Shown here piece after piece: positions 34,201 to 41,962 of a stretch of 52,507 nucleotides of DNA. Source of the stretch: Coprococcus sp. (GTDB lineage: Bacteria; Bacillota; Clostridia; Lachnospirales; Lachnospiraceae); contig JAAWDY010000064.1 of NCBI GenBank assembly GCA_022793995.1, forward strand, positions 1 through 52,507, given 5' to 3'. Below the pieces are notes generated by a model that made no database searches, was not told the origin of the DNA, and worked only from the letters and a program-made list of their open reading frames with translations. The stretch's first letter is position 1; every line of letters starts with the position of its first letter. The translations under genes and the position numbers were made by a program.

Positions 34201-34974
34201 TTGAATAATAAGTTAAGTGAACAAATGAACTGGAAAAAGGCGCTATATCAGTTCATAGAAATAGGATTGGTTAGCAGTCTATATTTCATTTCATGCTATG
34301 TTTGTATGAAATATTATAATATACAAGATTATCCAGATAAATCAGAGGACATATTACTCGTAATATGGAATGAATTAGTTAATGTAGCTACATTGGCTCC
34401 TATAGCTGGCGTCATAGCCATTAATTGGTTTATGAAAAAGTGTAAAATAAAAATTTCAGAACCTTTCCGTATCGCATGGAGTATTATTGGTGTAGTACTT
34501 ATCCTATTTTTTAGTTTTGTTTGCTTTTTCTTGGCTCAGTTATTTGGCAAAGGGGAACGGCAACAGACAGAGTATTCATCTTCCTCTATATTGAGGGATG
34601 CAGTGGGCAATATAAAAAATAAAGATGTATTAAACATTCAGCTTTTGCGCATCAGGGAATTAAAAAATAATGATTTTGTAGAATTTCATCTACATAATCT
34701 GGATAATTTGATAGCAGGTACCAATGATGTAAATTGCATTTTGTTTACAAAATTAAGATTAAAACAACATGATTTTTCATATTTTCAATTTGCATTGGAC
34801 ACATATGAAAAAATCGTTGAATCTGGAGCAGATGAATATAAAGAAGAATTTTTAGAAATTATAAATAAAGCAGCGCTGGATTTAAAGAAACGATTATCCG
34901 CTATTAGTAATCCAGATAATATTACGAAAGATGACTTTTTCTTGTTGACGAAATTGACGATATACAATATATGA
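34201..34974 (+). CDS. Hypothetical membrane protein, AT-rich gene
   Basis: 257 residues from a TTG start (NNKLSEQMNWKKALYQFIEI), with a weak GAGAGAAG site. Three hydrophobic segments lie at about 15-33, 58-76 and 95-117. A soluble helical region follows (ILRDAVGNIKNKDVLNIQLL to the end), with leucine-rich paired helices. No family is recognised. The gene is markedly more AT-rich than its neighbours and lies between decayed accessory genes and the pilus operon, suggesting recent acquisition. The 272 bases upstream (33929-34200) are AT-rich, with an ACTTGTTT/AAACAAGT hairpin near 34090-34128 and no gene. Confidence 0.6.
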   Translation: MNNKLSEQMNWKKALYQFIEIGLVSSLYFISCYVCMKYYNIQDYPDKSEDILLVIWNELVNVATLAPIAGVIAINWFMKKCKIKISEPFRIAWSIIGVVLILFFSFVCFFLAQLFGKGERQQTEYSSSSILRDAVGNIKNKDVLNIQLLRIRELKNNDFVEFHLHNLDNLIAGTNDVNCILFTKLRLKQHDFSYFQFALDTYEKIVESGADEYKEEFLEIINKAALDLKKRLSAISNPDNITKDDFFLLTKLTIYNI

Positions 34975-35070
34975 AAAATCCAGAAGAGAAACTAATATGT
35001 TTGATTGCTATAAGAAAAATAACGAAGTTGCTTTTCTACTCCCTATCTTGACTATCAGACGATTCCTTAA

Positions 35071-35114
35071 AAAGGGTAGGATATATGGAGCTTTACTCCA
35101 TATATCCTACCCTT
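35071..35114 (-). terminator. Terminator of the pilus operon
   Basis: Minus strand AAGGGTAGGATATATGGAG / CTCCATATATCCTACCCTT, a perfect 19-bp stem with a five-base loop and TTTTTAAGG tail, 12 bases after the sipW-like stop. Confidence 0.9.
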
Positions 35115-35125
35115 ATAATCTCTGC

Positions 35126-35656
35126 TTATTCTCTCTCTTCTGCCTTATCCCTCATCCGGCCGCCGATCAGGTTCAGCGCCGCTCCCAGAAGGATGACGCA
35201 CGCCGCCGCGATTTTCCCATAGAAGGAGGTCATAACCACCAGCGCTTCTCCTACATAGGGAACGGTAAGCACGACCTTCCCGATGAAATTATCATATGGA
35301 ACCGGAGTGGGATCTTCGTTCGCGTTGGCATCCCCTTTTGTCTTTATAATACCGGATACGATATTATTCTTCACAACCCGGTGGGTGATAATACCGCTGT
35401 CCTCTAAAGAGCCGTAGAACGCGATGATATCATCCTCCACGACCTCTTCCGGATCTCCGTCTTTTACATAGATCAGGCTTCCTACCTTGATCGCGGGTTC
35501 CATGCTCCCGGTCAAAACATTGTATGTGTGGAAACCAAATACCCCTGGAAATACGAGCAGAGAACACAGCACGATCACAACAACGATAAGCGCTGTCCCG
35601 ATCATGCTGCACACTCTGCCGCTATTCTTATTTTTCTTACGGCTCTTCATGTTCAT
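35126..35656 (-). CDS. sipW: SipW-type signal peptidase I
   Basis: About 176 residues. Membrane helix at about 15-42, then the catalytic Ser in LTGSMEPAIKVGSLIYVKDG, a DIIAFYG strand, and ITHRVVKN where bacterial SPases have Lys and ER/SipW-type enzymes have His. GDANANEDPTPVP and a second helix at the C-terminus complete it. SipW-type peptidases process TasA/camelysin-like proteins, two of which are encoded upstream in this operon. The start is ambiguous among closely spaced codons (35668 TTG, 35656 ATG, 35650 ATG), all overlapping the previous gene. Last gene of the pilus operon. Confidence 0.87.
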   Translation of the reverse strand: MNMKSRKKNKNSGRVCSMIGTALIVVVIVLCSLLVFPGVFGFHTYNVLTGSMEPAIKVGSLIYVKDGDPEEVVEDDIIAFYGSLEDSGIITHRVVKNNIVSGIIKTKGDANANEDPTPVPYDNFIGKVVLTVPYVGEALVVMTSFYGKIAAACVILLGAALNLIGGRMRDKAEERE

Positions 35657-36677
35657 TCTCTTTTTCAATGAGTTCTTTCACTGTCTCGATCGAAGCTTTC
35701 GCCGGGACACGCCGTTTCTTTAAGTAAACCGCTGCCGCGATAAGCGCCAGTACTGCCATGGAGCCGATGGCGATATAGAAAGGCATATAACTCATTACTG
35801 TTCCCGGACGTTCCTCAAGCTTTGCGTTGGCAAGCGGAACCTCTTCGCCGTCGTCCAGATCCTGTGTCCCAAGCGGGGTCTGTTCATCCGGTAACGGGGT
35901 CACGTCTCCGCCTAAGTTCTCGCCTCCCTCGGGCTGCGTCTCTCCTCCCGGGGTTTCTGTTTCTCCCCCCTCCGGCTCTGTCTCACCTTCCGGTGTCGCG
36001 GGGGTCGCAGGTGTAGCTGGAGTTGCCGGAGTCGCCTCCGGAGTTTCCGGGGCTGTCGGGGTAACCGTCGGTGTCTCTACCGGCGTATATTCAAATGTAA
36101 ATACATTCTCTGCTTCATTGGTAGAAAGCGTCTTCACCAGGTTCAGCGCCTGGGGCTGATAACCGTCCACGTAGCGGGATGACACGTACTGACGCTCGCC
36201 CGGATTGCCATAATAGGTGTCGCTTGGGAGCAGCTCGTTTCCATCCGCATCCTGATAATTGACCGTATACGATACCAAAGAACCGCTAACCGCATAAGCG
36301 ATCACGTAATCCCGGTCGCTTGCGACAGGAAATGATGCTTCCGTCGCTTCCGAATTATCTCTTCCGGCTCTTCTGACACCTCTTACATGGTATTTACTAT
36401 CCTTAACCTTAGCCGCCTGCTGTGCCGTGATAAATACCTGATCGTCATAGCTGAGATTGCTGATAACCACATGACGGCTATCTCCAGCGCCTTCCATACT
36501 GATCTGGGCGGTCGTCGATTTCACGCTGATACCGTCCGTGGATACCGTCCCCTGATTTCCCGGATACAGCCGCACCGTATAGTAATACGGTTCTGCGGCA
36601 AACGCGGTCTGGCTGACTGCCATAAGCATCACAGACAGAGTCAAAAGTCCGATCCGAATCTTCTTGAACCACCGCAT
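35637..36677 (-). CDS. Secreted, membrane-anchored MucBP-like surface protein
   Basis: 346 residues. A signal peptide (MRWFKKIRIGLLTLSVMLMA...AFA) precedes a beta-rich domain (YYYTVRLYPGNQGTVSTDG). A MucBP-like module follows (SYTVNYQDADGNELLPSDTY to QALNLVKTL). A Pro/Thr/Glu/Gly-rich stalk with ATP-type tripeptide repeats (near residues 215-231) leads to a single C-terminal membrane helix and cytosolic tail ending ENEHEEP. There is no LPXTG motif, so anchoring is by the helix. Within the operon it is probably a base or accessory component. It overlaps the sipW-like gene. Confidence 0.72.
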   Translation of the reverse strand: MRWFKKIRIGLLTLSVMLMAVSQTAFAAEPYYYTVRLYPGNQGTVSTDGISVKSTTAQISMEGAGDSRHVVISNLSYDDQVFITAQQAAKVKDSKYHVRGVRRAGRDNSEATEASFPVASDRDYVIAYAVSGSLVSYTVNYQDADGNELLPSDTYYGNPGERQYVSSRYVDGYQPQALNLVKTLSTNEAENVFTFEYTPVETPTVTPTAPETPEATPATPATPATPATPEGETEPEGGETETPGGETQPEGGENLGGDVTPLPDEQTPLGTQDLDDGEEVPLANAKLEERPGTVMSYMPFYIAIGSMAVLALIAAAVYLKKRRVPAKASIETVKELIEKENEHEEP

Positions 36678-36678
36678 A

Positions 36679-37452
36679 CTATCTCCTCCTTCTCCTTCTT
36701 CGCGCCGCCGTCCTTCCAGCTCCCGCTTCTACATATTCTTCCTCACGGCTTCTTTTCAGCCTTAAGATCGCTACGATCAGGAAAACAAGACCCGCTACGA
36801 GGGACAATACAATATACAGCACGATATTCGTCTGGTCGCCCGTCCTTACCGACTTGGGCCGAAGGCTTGTCGTCCGCGACGTGGGAAGTTCTGTCGCAAA
36901 ATCCATCTGCAGGCTTGCAAGCGTATTCTGGTATGTACCTACCAGCGTTTCGCCGTCAAGGGCTACTTTCAGTTTCACCGTACCGGTATCGCCCTTCGAC
37001 ATCCTGCCCAGGTAGAAATAATCATCCAATGTCTGTGTTGCTGCCAGAAGACCTTCGCCGTTCTTCTTCTCATCTCCGCCGAACTTCTCGCTGGCGTAGA
37101 GGGTCGATTCCTTCCCGTCCGCATCCGTGTAGGTGAGGAGATAATCATAAGCTCCGCCTTCCGCCTTATTTCCCGCCTTCTCCAGCGTCTCAAGCACCTG
37201 GTTCTTCATGTACCAGTCCGCCTCGCCGTTATATGTGTTTTTCAGGCTGATTGTCAGTTCTACGGAATCGCCCGGCTGCATGTTGTATAGCTCGTCGTCC
37301 ATCTTACCCTTGGTGAAATTGCTGTCCATGGACTTTCCGTCAAAGACAACCTCCCACCCGGAAGCCCCTTGGCGATCCTCCGCGAATACTGTCATGGCGG
37401 AGCCAAGAGCCAGAAGTGTGACAAGACCGAAACACAATAATCTTTTCTTCAT
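36679..37452 (-). CDS. Surface protein with TG-type sorting signal
   Basis: 257 residues. A signal peptide (MKKRLLCFGLVTLLALGSAM...VFA) precedes a beta-rich domain with MQPGDSVELTISLKNTYNGE and GRMSKGDTGTVKLKVALDG. Near the C-terminus SVRTGDQ is followed by a membrane helix (NIVLYIVLSLVAGLVFLIVA) and a very basic tail of arginines. xVxTGD resembles variant sortase signals in Clostridia, but plain membrane anchoring is possible. Domain texture is like the TasA-associated proteins next to it. It starts one base after the end of its upstream spacer to 37468, in tight operon spacing. Confidence 0.68.
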   Translation of the reverse strand: MKKRLLCFGLVTLLALGSAMTVFAEDRQGASGWEVVFDGKSMDSNFTKGKMDDELYNMQPGDSVELTISLKNTYNGEADWYMKNQVLETLEKAGNKAEGGAYDYLLTYTDADGKESTLYASEKFGGDEKKNGEGLLAATQTLDDYFYLGRMSKGDTGTVKLKVALDGETLVGTYQNTLASLQMDFATELPTSRTTSLRPKSVRTGDQTNIVLYIVLSLVAGLVFLIVAILRLKRSREEEYVEAGAGRTAARRRRRRR

Positions 37453-37467
37453 TCCTTCACTCCTCCT

Positions 37468-38253
37468 TTACAGAATCCCAAGAGCCTGCGCGTCGATACC
37501 CCATGCGCTTCGGATCGCGTCCTGTGCGTTATGCGTCTGCACTGCGTCCACCTCAACGTCCACATGGAACTCCGCGCCGTCGTATTTATAAACTGTAGTA
37601 ATGATATTTCCCTTTGTCTCCGCCTTTGCTTCCAGGGCGATGCTTCCATCGATGCGGATTCCATCTGCAAATTCGATCGTTTCCTTGCCCGCCGGAAGGA
37701 TACCTTTGTAGTACAGCTCCGTACACTCGCCGTTCTCTTCGTATTCATAGCCTTGTTTCTTAAGCCACTCTGTATAATTGACCCACTGCCCTTCATTTAC
37801 CAGCTTTAAGTCAATAAGCTCGGGAGATAAGGTCGTCACTTTCTTGCCGTTCTGCATCCAGTATTTATAGATACGAACACGTACATATTCATCGATATCG
37901 CCGCTATTTTTCACAGTCAGTTTCTCTTCATATACTTTATTCAGCGCCAGCTTCTCACCCTTCGGGATCATGTTCTGGAGCAGCTTCCCGTAAGTCGCTT
38001 CTTTGCTCTTGCTGTCGTTGGTAGTCGTCACCCACTCGTCTTTGTCGTAATCCCGGCTGCTCACCAGTTTTCCATTCTCATTGAGCTGCACACCGATCTG
38101 AGAAACCACGATCTGTGCCGTATAATTCTCACTGTAATAGTTCAGCGCCGCCCGCGTACTTCCCACAGCGCTCCCCAGAAGGAACACGACTGCCAAAACC
38201 AGCAGGACATAGGTCAGATTCTTTCCCCGAGAGGATCTTTTTTCCTTCTTCAT
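37468..38253 (-). CDS. TasA/camelysin-like secreted protein (1)
   Basis: 261 residues. The N-terminal hydrophobic signal (NLTYVLLVLAVVFLLGSAVG) is followed by STRAALNYYSENYTAQIVVS, a SipW-type cleavage region where an Ala/aromatic start begins the mature beta-sandwich. Features include KLTVKNSGDIDEYVRVRIYK, typical of TasA/CalY domains (a 'vkNtGdid.yvRv' strand). It is probably an extracellular fibre or matrix protein processed by the SipW-type peptidase of the operon. Overlaps its upstream neighbour by four bases (ATGA). No sorting signal. Confidence 0.72.
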   Translation of the reverse strand: MKKEKRSSRGKNLTYVLLVLAVVFLLGSAVGSTRAALNYYSENYTAQIVVSQIGVQLNENGKLVSSRDYDKDEWVTTTNDSKSKEATYGKLLQNMIPKGEKLALNKVYEEKLTVKNSGDIDEYVRVRIYKYWMQNGKKVTTLSPELIDLKLVNEGQWVNYTEWLKKQGYEYEENGECTELYYKGILPAGKETIEFADGIRIDGSIALEAKAETKGNIITTVYKYDGAEFHVDVEVDAVQTHNAQDAIRSAWGIDAQALGIL

Positions 38254-38849
38254 TCAGTTTCTTCCCCCTCTCCTTGCACTGCTGGAACATTCTCGTATTC
38301 CAGATCCAGCTTCTTCGACCAGTCGTAAGTCACATTTCCGTCTTCATCATAGATCGCCGGGGTGAACTCGTAAATCACGACCACGTTAAACTTATCTTTG
38401 TCAAATTCTTCCTTGCTTTCCGGCACGTTGATCTTCGCGTCCAGGATCGACGTGGTCTTCCCCGCTTCAAGCAACGGACGATAATACCAGTAACCGCCCA
38501 GTACCGGATCATTTGACTTATCCTCATACCACTCTTCCTCAAGCCCTTCTTCTACTGGCTTCGCTGGCTTGCATTCGATCGTGATCTTATCGTCGTCTAC
38601 ATAGAATACCTTCACACGTACAAAACAGTCGTTCTCCGGCGATGTGTTCGTAATCCCGATATGCTTCGTCATCTTGCTCACATCCTCGTGGATCTCCGTC
38701 TCTGTCCGCAAGTTTACCGTCTGACTGCCGCCTGCCGATACATAGGTTGTGAAATACGCCATGGAGCTTTCTGCCGAAAGAACTGCCGTAAGCGCAAGGG
38801 CCGCCGCCGACATTCCCATTATCTTTCCATACTTTCTCATTATTTTCAT
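38250..38849 (-). CDS. TasA/camelysin-like secreted protein (2)
   Basis: 199 residues. Signal KIMGMSAAALALTAVLSAES then SMAYFTTYVSAGGSQTVNL, matching the AYF(S/T) start of mature TasA-family proteins. The domain includes KHIGITNTSPENDCFVRVKV, the conserved 'N.s..dcfVRv' strand, and WYYRPLLEAGKTTSILDAKI. Length fits a single camelysin domain. It shares the 'continuing N-x-x-x-D-(x)-VRV' pattern with the downstream protein, suggesting two related fibre subunits. Expected substrate of the SipW-type peptidase at 35126. Confidence 0.75.
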   Translation of the reverse strand: MKIMRKYGKIMGMSAAALALTAVLSAESSMAYFTTYVSAGGSQTVNLRTETEIHEDVSKMTKHIGITNTSPENDCFVRVKVFYVDDDKITIECKPAKPVEEGLEEEWYEDKSNDPVLGGYWYYRPLLEAGKTTSILDAKINVPESKEEFDKDKFNVVVIYEFTPAIYDEDGNVTYDWSKKLDLEYENVPAVQGEGEETE

Positions 38850-38868
38850 ATTTGCCGCAGCTCCTTTC

Positions 38869-40011
38869 CTACTCTGCCTCCGGCGCCGGGGTCACAGGAA
38901 TCGACGTAGTCCACTTCCATCCTCCGTCCTCATCCCGTTCAAACTGATTCGTAACTCCGTAGCCTCCGCGGTTTCCTTCGTCATATCTGTTCACAAAAGG
39001 CGCTACCGGTATCGCCGCATTCTCGATCGCCGCGCCTCCCTCTCCCTTTTCCTTCGCCTCGATCGCTGCGTCGGACCAGATATAGAGATCAGAGACGATC
39101 GTCGGACTGTCATATGTGTAGCTTGGGCCGTCATAAACTTCCGTCACCGTCACATAGCAGCCCGCCGGAATATCCTCCGTCACCGACTGCGTATCCGCAG
39201 TATCATGGGTGGTACTGATGATGTTCTGATAGACTACTGTGCCGTCTGTATCACGCCCAATGATCTCAAATACAAAGGAAACGCATCCCAACGTCTCGTT
39301 AAAATTGCTTAAAGTCTTCGTTACAATCAATTTTCCGACCTGCGGCTCGACCGCCGCTTTCAGCCCGATGGTCGTATCGTACTCCCATCTGTCTTCGCCT
39401 GTGCCATAAGCGTCGTCTCCCGTGCCGCCGCCTGTCGCATAGGGGTTGCCCGGCAACGCTGTCAAATACGGGGTAAATACATATTTAGCCGTGTACATCT
39501 CATTGAACGTTGCTTCCGGCACGACCAGATACAGACCTGTGTCAAGATCGGTAAATGTCGCCGTCGCTGTGCTGCCGCTTCCTGCTGTCTTCACGTGCTC
39601 TGTCCCCGCGGCCTCCGGTTTCGTCTGTGCTCCATCCAGAAGTCCCTTTGCCTCTTCCGCCAGGGTCATCCAATCCGCGGCGGTCGTCTCGCTGCTAAGC
39701 TTGGTGAAGTCCATTCCCTGGAACGCATCGATTCCAGTGTACTTTCCTACCGCGTCCACCTGGGCGACCCGGTAAATGGAGACAGGAATCTCTACCTTTG
39801 CAAAATCATCCTTGTACTGGAGAAGCGTCTCATTTCCGGCCGCTTCACCTTCCATGAGTACCGTCTTATCCACCGATACCGTAAGGCTACACCTGGCATC
39901 CACGTCGATCTCTCCGGCCGCCTGCGTCCGCATAAGGGACAGACAAGGGATCGCCAACAACCCTGCCAGCGCCAACACACATCCTTTTCTAAAGTTCTTG
40001 CTTATCTTCAC
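38869..40011 (-). CDS. Minor pilin-like secreted protein, no sorting signal
   Basis: 380 residues. Signal peptide MKISKNFRKGCVLALAGLLA...TQA, then a domain with VEIPVSIYRVAQVDAVGKYT and FTDLDTGLYLVVPEATFNEM. This is the 'F.dL.~GlYlv' pattern of SpaA/Cna-B-like pilin domains. A second module, GKLIVTKTLSNFNETLGCVS, then VFEIIGRD and IPAGCYVTVTEVYDGPSYTY, resembles DUF5979/Cna-B. The protein ends TSIPVTPAPEAE without LPXTG or a membrane helix, so it may be held by another subunit. Its start overlaps the end of the second sortase gene by 23 bases. Confidence 0.7.
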   Translation of the reverse strand: MKISKNFRKGCVLALAGLLAIPCLSLMRTQAAGEIDVDARCSLTVSVDKTVLMEGEAAGNETLLQYKDDFAKVEIPVSIYRVAQVDAVGKYTGIDAFQGMDFTKLSSETTAADWMTLAEEAKGLLDGAQTKPEAAGTEHVKTAGSGSTATATFTDLDTGLYLVVPEATFNEMYTAKYVFTPYLTALPGNPYATGGGTGDDAYGTGEDRWEYDTTIGLKAAVEPQVGKLIVTKTLSNFNETLGCVSFVFEIIGRDTDGTVVYQNIISTTHDTADTQSVTEDIPAGCYVTVTEVYDGPSYTYDSPTIVSDLYIWSDAAIEAKEKGEGGAAIENAAIPVAPFVNRYDEGNRGGYGVTNQFERDEDGGWKWTTSIPVTPAPEAE

Positions 40012-40906
40012 AACTTTCTCCCTCCTTACGCTCCTCGTTTCGTTGCACTTTCTTTGATCTTGACCTCATGACACGGCGGACAATGAAAATGCCAAGTACC
40101 GTCACAGCAAGACCGAGTAATAAATACAGCATGTAATAGTTCTGAATCGCCTGCACCATGGATTCCACAGGCGTAGATTCCAATTCCCCGTCATATGGGA
40201 CTCTATGTCCCCGTACCAGAAGGCGATGGCTGTTTACCCCATAAGGCGTGCAGGTGTACAATGTTACCTGATCCTGACCTTCCTCAATCTTCAAGGCTTC
40301 TTCCAAACCGTCGATGTCATCCTTATCCATCATGGGAAGAATCTGGTCTACCTCGTACGCCATATCCTCGTTAAGGATATGCAGGTAGAACCTGTCGCCC
40401 CTTCCTAACTGGTCGATATCCGTAAAAAGCTTCGCGCTGGGAAGCCCCCTGTGCGCGGACATTACGCTGTGATTGCTCTCTCCGCCGATGGGAAGCTTCG
40501 TGCCATTCAAGTGTCCTACACCCGTTTGAAGCACATCCTCATTCGTCCCATGATAAATGCTCAGCCTGATGTTGATCTTTGGTATACTAATGTATCCCAT
40601 GATCCCGTCCCCGGCTACGTTCAATACCTTCCAGTACTCCGTCTCCGTCAAATTCTCCGCGTCATTGATGCCGAACACATCACTTCGTATACTGTTCTGT
40701 TCAAACGTCTGGTTGTAGCTTCTCGCCGCCTCCCAGACTTCCTCAAAATCCTCCTCGCTCATCTGGCTGACTACATTTTCATAGTTAGAAATGAGCTGCG
40801 ACTGCCTGTAGGTGTTCCACTGGTTGGAAATGGTGGGATACGCCAGAACCCCGAATCCGACCAGGAACAACAGTCCTGTCAGAAAGGTCATGATCTTTCT
40901 TTTCAT
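39989..40906 (-). CDS. srtC: Class C sortase (pilus assembly), second copy
   Basis: 305 residues. N-terminal membrane anchor (KIMTFLTGLLFLVGFGVLAY), YPTISNQWNTYRQSQLISNY typical of class C enzymes, MGYISIPKINIRLSIYHGTN, and catalytic His in NHSVMSAHRGLPSAKLFTDI. The active-site TLYTCTPYGVNSHRLLVRGH carries the catalytic Cys and Arg. A C-terminal membrane helix (MLYLLLGLAVTVLGIFIVRR) gives the two-anchor topology of pilin polymerases. It joins pilin subunits by isopeptide bonds at LPXTG. It follows its paralogue by 6 bases. Confidence 0.93.
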   Translation of the reverse strand: MKRKIMTFLTGLLFLVGFGVLAYPTISNQWNTYRQSQLISNYENVVSQMSEEDFEEVWEAARSYNQTFEQNSIRSDVFGINDAENLTETEYWKVLNVAGDGIMGYISIPKINIRLSIYHGTNEDVLQTGVGHLNGTKLPIGGESNHSVMSAHRGLPSAKLFTDIDQLGRGDRFYLHILNEDMAYEVDQILPMMDKDDIDGLEEALKIEEGQDQVTLYTCTPYGVNSHRLLVRGHRVPYDGELESTPVESMVQAIQNYYMLYLLLGLAVTVLGIFIVRRVMRSRSKKVQRNEERKEGESCEDKQEL

Positions 40907-40912
40907 ATATGG

Positions 40913-41827
40913 TTACTCCTTATTCGGCGTTTCCGTCTGCGCCTCAGTCTGGATATTCTCCCCGGAAGCCTGCGGCATCGCCGCCTTTCTTTTCTGTTCC
41001 CTCTTATAAAGGAAAACACAGAACGCGCCGGTCACTGCAAGCCCTACGATCACCCAGAGCAGATAATTAGTATGGAAGCTCATGTTCGAGAGCGGAACAC
41101 TCTCGTCGTCAAATTCTCCCGGAACATAAGGAACCCGGTGCCCCCGCACCAGCATCCTGTGGCTGTTCACCGCATACGGCGTACAGGTAAGGAGCGTCAC
41201 TAGATCCATTCCGTCCTCCACCGCAAGCCCTTCAGTGTTCTCCGGCTCAACGATCGTGATTTTATCCACCTCGTAACAGAGCGTGTCGTCAAGCACATGA
41301 AGGAGGAAATGATCCCCTTCCCCCATCTTATCCAAATCAGTAAACAACGCCGCACTGGGAAGCCCCCTGTGTGCGGAAATGACCGCATGGGTGTTCTCCC
41401 CACCGATCGGAAGGGAACTCCCTTCCAGATGTCCCGCTGCGTCCTGCAGATATTCCTCCGCCGTAGTGTGGTAAATCGGGAGTGTAATCTTTATTTTGGG
41501 AATCTCCACGGTTCCCATCACGCCGTTTCCTGTCAGGTTAAGGCATGCCATGTATGTCGAATTCTCCTCGGCCGCCTCAGCCTCGGCAAAGGAATCGGGA
41601 AGGATGCTGGGAAGCAGAGCTTGATTGTACGCCTCTGCCTTCGACCACTCTTCGTCATAATTGATCATTCCCGCCGCTTCTTTTGCGGCCACTGTCCGGT
41701 TATAATCACTTATCATCTGTTTCTGTCTATGGGTATTCCATTGGTTAGCTACGAAGGGATACAACAACAAGGACAATCCGGCTAAAAATAGTACGCTTAT
41801 TAAAATGATCCTTACACCTTTTTTCAT
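40913..41827 (-). CDS. srtC: Class C sortase (pilus assembly), first copy
   Basis: 304 residues. Same two-anchor topology: YPFVANQWNTHRQKQMISDY, MGTVEIPKIKITLPIYHTTA, His in THAVISAHRGLPSAALFTDL, and TLLTCTPYAVNSHRMLVRGH with catalytic Cys and Arg. Tandem class C sortases usually divide labour, one polymerising the shaft and one adding the tip or base subunit. It follows the major pilin gene after a 135-bp gap that holds a strong hairpin (41861-41881). Confidence 0.93.
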   Translation of the reverse strand: MKKGVRIILISVLFLAGLSLLLYPFVANQWNTHRQKQMISDYNRTVAAKEAAGMINYDEEWSKAEAYNQALLPSILPDSFAEAEAAEENSTYMACLNLTGNGVMGTVEIPKIKITLPIYHTTAEEYLQDAAGHLEGSSLPIGGENTHAVISAHRGLPSAALFTDLDKMGEGDHFLLHVLDDTLCYEVDKITIVEPENTEGLAVEDGMDLVTLLTCTPYAVNSHRMLVRGHRVPYVPGEFDDESVPLSNMSFHTNYLLWVIVGLAVTGAFCVFLYKREQKRKAAMPQASGENIQTEAQTETPNKE

Positions 41828-41860
41828 CCGGACTCTCCTTGTAGTTATATTTCTTATTGT

Positions 41861-41881
41861 CCCGGAGCATATAGCTCCGGG
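41861..41881. promoter_or_regulatory. Intercistronic hairpin between major pilin and sortases
   Basis: CCCGGAGC-ATATA-GCTCCGGG, a perfect 8-bp GC-rich stem. On the transcribed (minus) strand no U-tract follows, so it is more likely an mRNA-stabilising or attenuating hairpin than a full terminator. That would let the pilin be made in excess of sortase. Confidence 0.5.
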
Positions 41882-41962
41882 GTTTTATTGCCTTGAATAT
41901 CTTATCACCGGGCAGGTGATTCATGTACGTCTGTTCTCTTCGTCAGATAGTAAGATATCTAA

